NCBI GenBank assembly: GCA_964524705.1
Contig: CAZGDB010000006.1
Coordinates: forward strand, 1-64,000
Source: CAZGDB01 sp964524705
GTDB taxonomy: Bacteria > Pseudomonadota > Gammaproteobacteria > Berkiellales > Berkiellaceae
DNA: 64,000 nt
Reading direction: 5' to 3'
Shown: positions 63,650-64,000 of the stretch, one piece after another
Numbering within the stretch: the stretch's first letter is position 1
Layout of the letters: every line of letters starts with the position of its first letter
Made by a program: the position numbers and the translations under genes
The notes under the pieces: model-generated
What the model saw: the letters and a program-made list of their open reading frames with translations, nothing else
Told to the model about the DNA's origin: nothing
Databases searched by the model: none

Positions 63650-64000
63650 TTACCCATGATGACCATCAAATCTTTTCAAACGTGCCGCTCTCATATCTTC
63701 TTTTGAGCCTGCCGCTGGTGCACCTTGATGTTTCTCCTGAAAAAGCTGCATCTCTCCCATGGCTCTGTATCCAGGCGTTACCCCAGGAGAAGCAGGACGT
63801 AATACCGTTTCTGGGTTGAAACCTTGCGAACCTGTAGCAGCTGAACTTGAAGCTTGAGAGACATAATCGCCAGGATTTAATTCTCTATCCAAAGCTATTA
63901 ATTTTGGCATCAATTCCTCAACAAAAGAGACTGCTCTTAAAGCATCCTCTAGCTCCAGATAATCTTCTTCTCTTTCAGGTTTAAATTGAGTCTTAATAGC
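63650..64000 (-). CDS. C-terminal part of a repeated gene ending in an Arg-rich tail
   Basis: The frame is open from the window end (64000) to a stop at 63650, so only the last 116 residues are seen. They are acidic near the start (EREEDYLELEDALRAVSFVEEL), then NPGDYVSQASSSAATGSQ and a tail with KEDMRAARLKRFDGHHG. A close but frameshifted copy is at 1-248. Family not recognised. The Ser/Gly/Ala/Pro-rich part looks disordered, and the tail is short and basic. Confidence 0.6.
   Translation of the reverse strand, partial: AIKTQFKPEREEDYLELEDALRAVSFVEELMPKLIALDRELNPGDYVSQASSSAATGSQGFNPETVLRPASPGVTPGYRAMGEMQLFQEKHQGAPAAGSKEDMRAARLKRFDGHHG

Overview
The window is a stretch of bacterial chromosome whose housekeeping gene order is that of a gammaproteobacterium: pyrG-kdsA-eno-ftsB-ispD-nlpD-rpoS, bamD next to rluD-pgeF-clpB, smc-zipA-ligA, and metG divergent from mrp-dcd. 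Between these genes lie six ankyrin-repeat proteins, an OTU-type deubiquitinase-like protein, three proteins with chlamydial-Inc-like paired membrane helices, a Ser-Pro-rich coiled-coil protein, decayed genes and a group II intron remnant. This mix fits a host-associated, probably intracellular Legionellales/Coxiella-like bacterium. That placement is an inference; no rRNA or other marker is present to fix it.

Layout. 1-5320 is accessory: the frameshifted tail of a repeated gene, a multi-hairpin membrane protein, the OTU protein and a tyrosine recombinase. 5315-12573 is mostly core: uraA and a small membrane protein, a zinc metallopeptidase, ttcA, a MAPEG protein, a periplasmic solute-binding protein, ispG, an HU/IHF-type protein and an EamA transporter. 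12813-25742 is a long minus-strand core block from rluD, pgeF and clpB through pyrG, kdsA, eno, ftsB, ispD and nlpD to an RpoS-like sigma factor, with one ankyrin gene between nlpD and rpoS. 25829-30171 is an accessory block between rluD and bamD: an unknown protein, an ankyrin protein, the intron remnant and an Inc-like protein.

30338-39552 alternates core genes (bamD, a TlpA-like thioredoxin, wrbA, prfC, a DASS transporter, asd, prmB) with accessory ones (a gene broken by stop codons, an Inc-like protein, a helical gene pair beside DnaA boxes). 39598-46483 is accessory: three ankyrin genes, a hipBA toxin-antitoxin pair with a regularly spaced operator-like repeat, and the coiled-coil protein. 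46512-58610 is core again: ligA, zipA, smc with an unrecognised coupled gene, dcd, mrp, metG, an RnfB-like ferredoxin and nth. 58611-60695 has a broken PD-(D/E)XK nuclease-family gene and a sixth ankyrin gene. tilS, accA and fliA follow, and the window ends in an intact-looking paralogue of the broken gene at its start.

How it works together. The core genes cover translation and RNA modification (metG, prfC, ttcA, tilS, rluD, prmB), envelope and division (bamD, nlpD, ftsB, zipA, kdsA), isoprenoid, nucleotide and lipid precursors (ispG, ispD, pyrG, dcd, accA), DNA maintenance (smc, ligA, nth) and stress or transcription control (clpB, rpoS, fliA). The accessory genes look like host-interaction candidates placed in the gaps between conserved operons. 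No tRNA, rRNA, CRISPR array or complete insertion sequence was seen.
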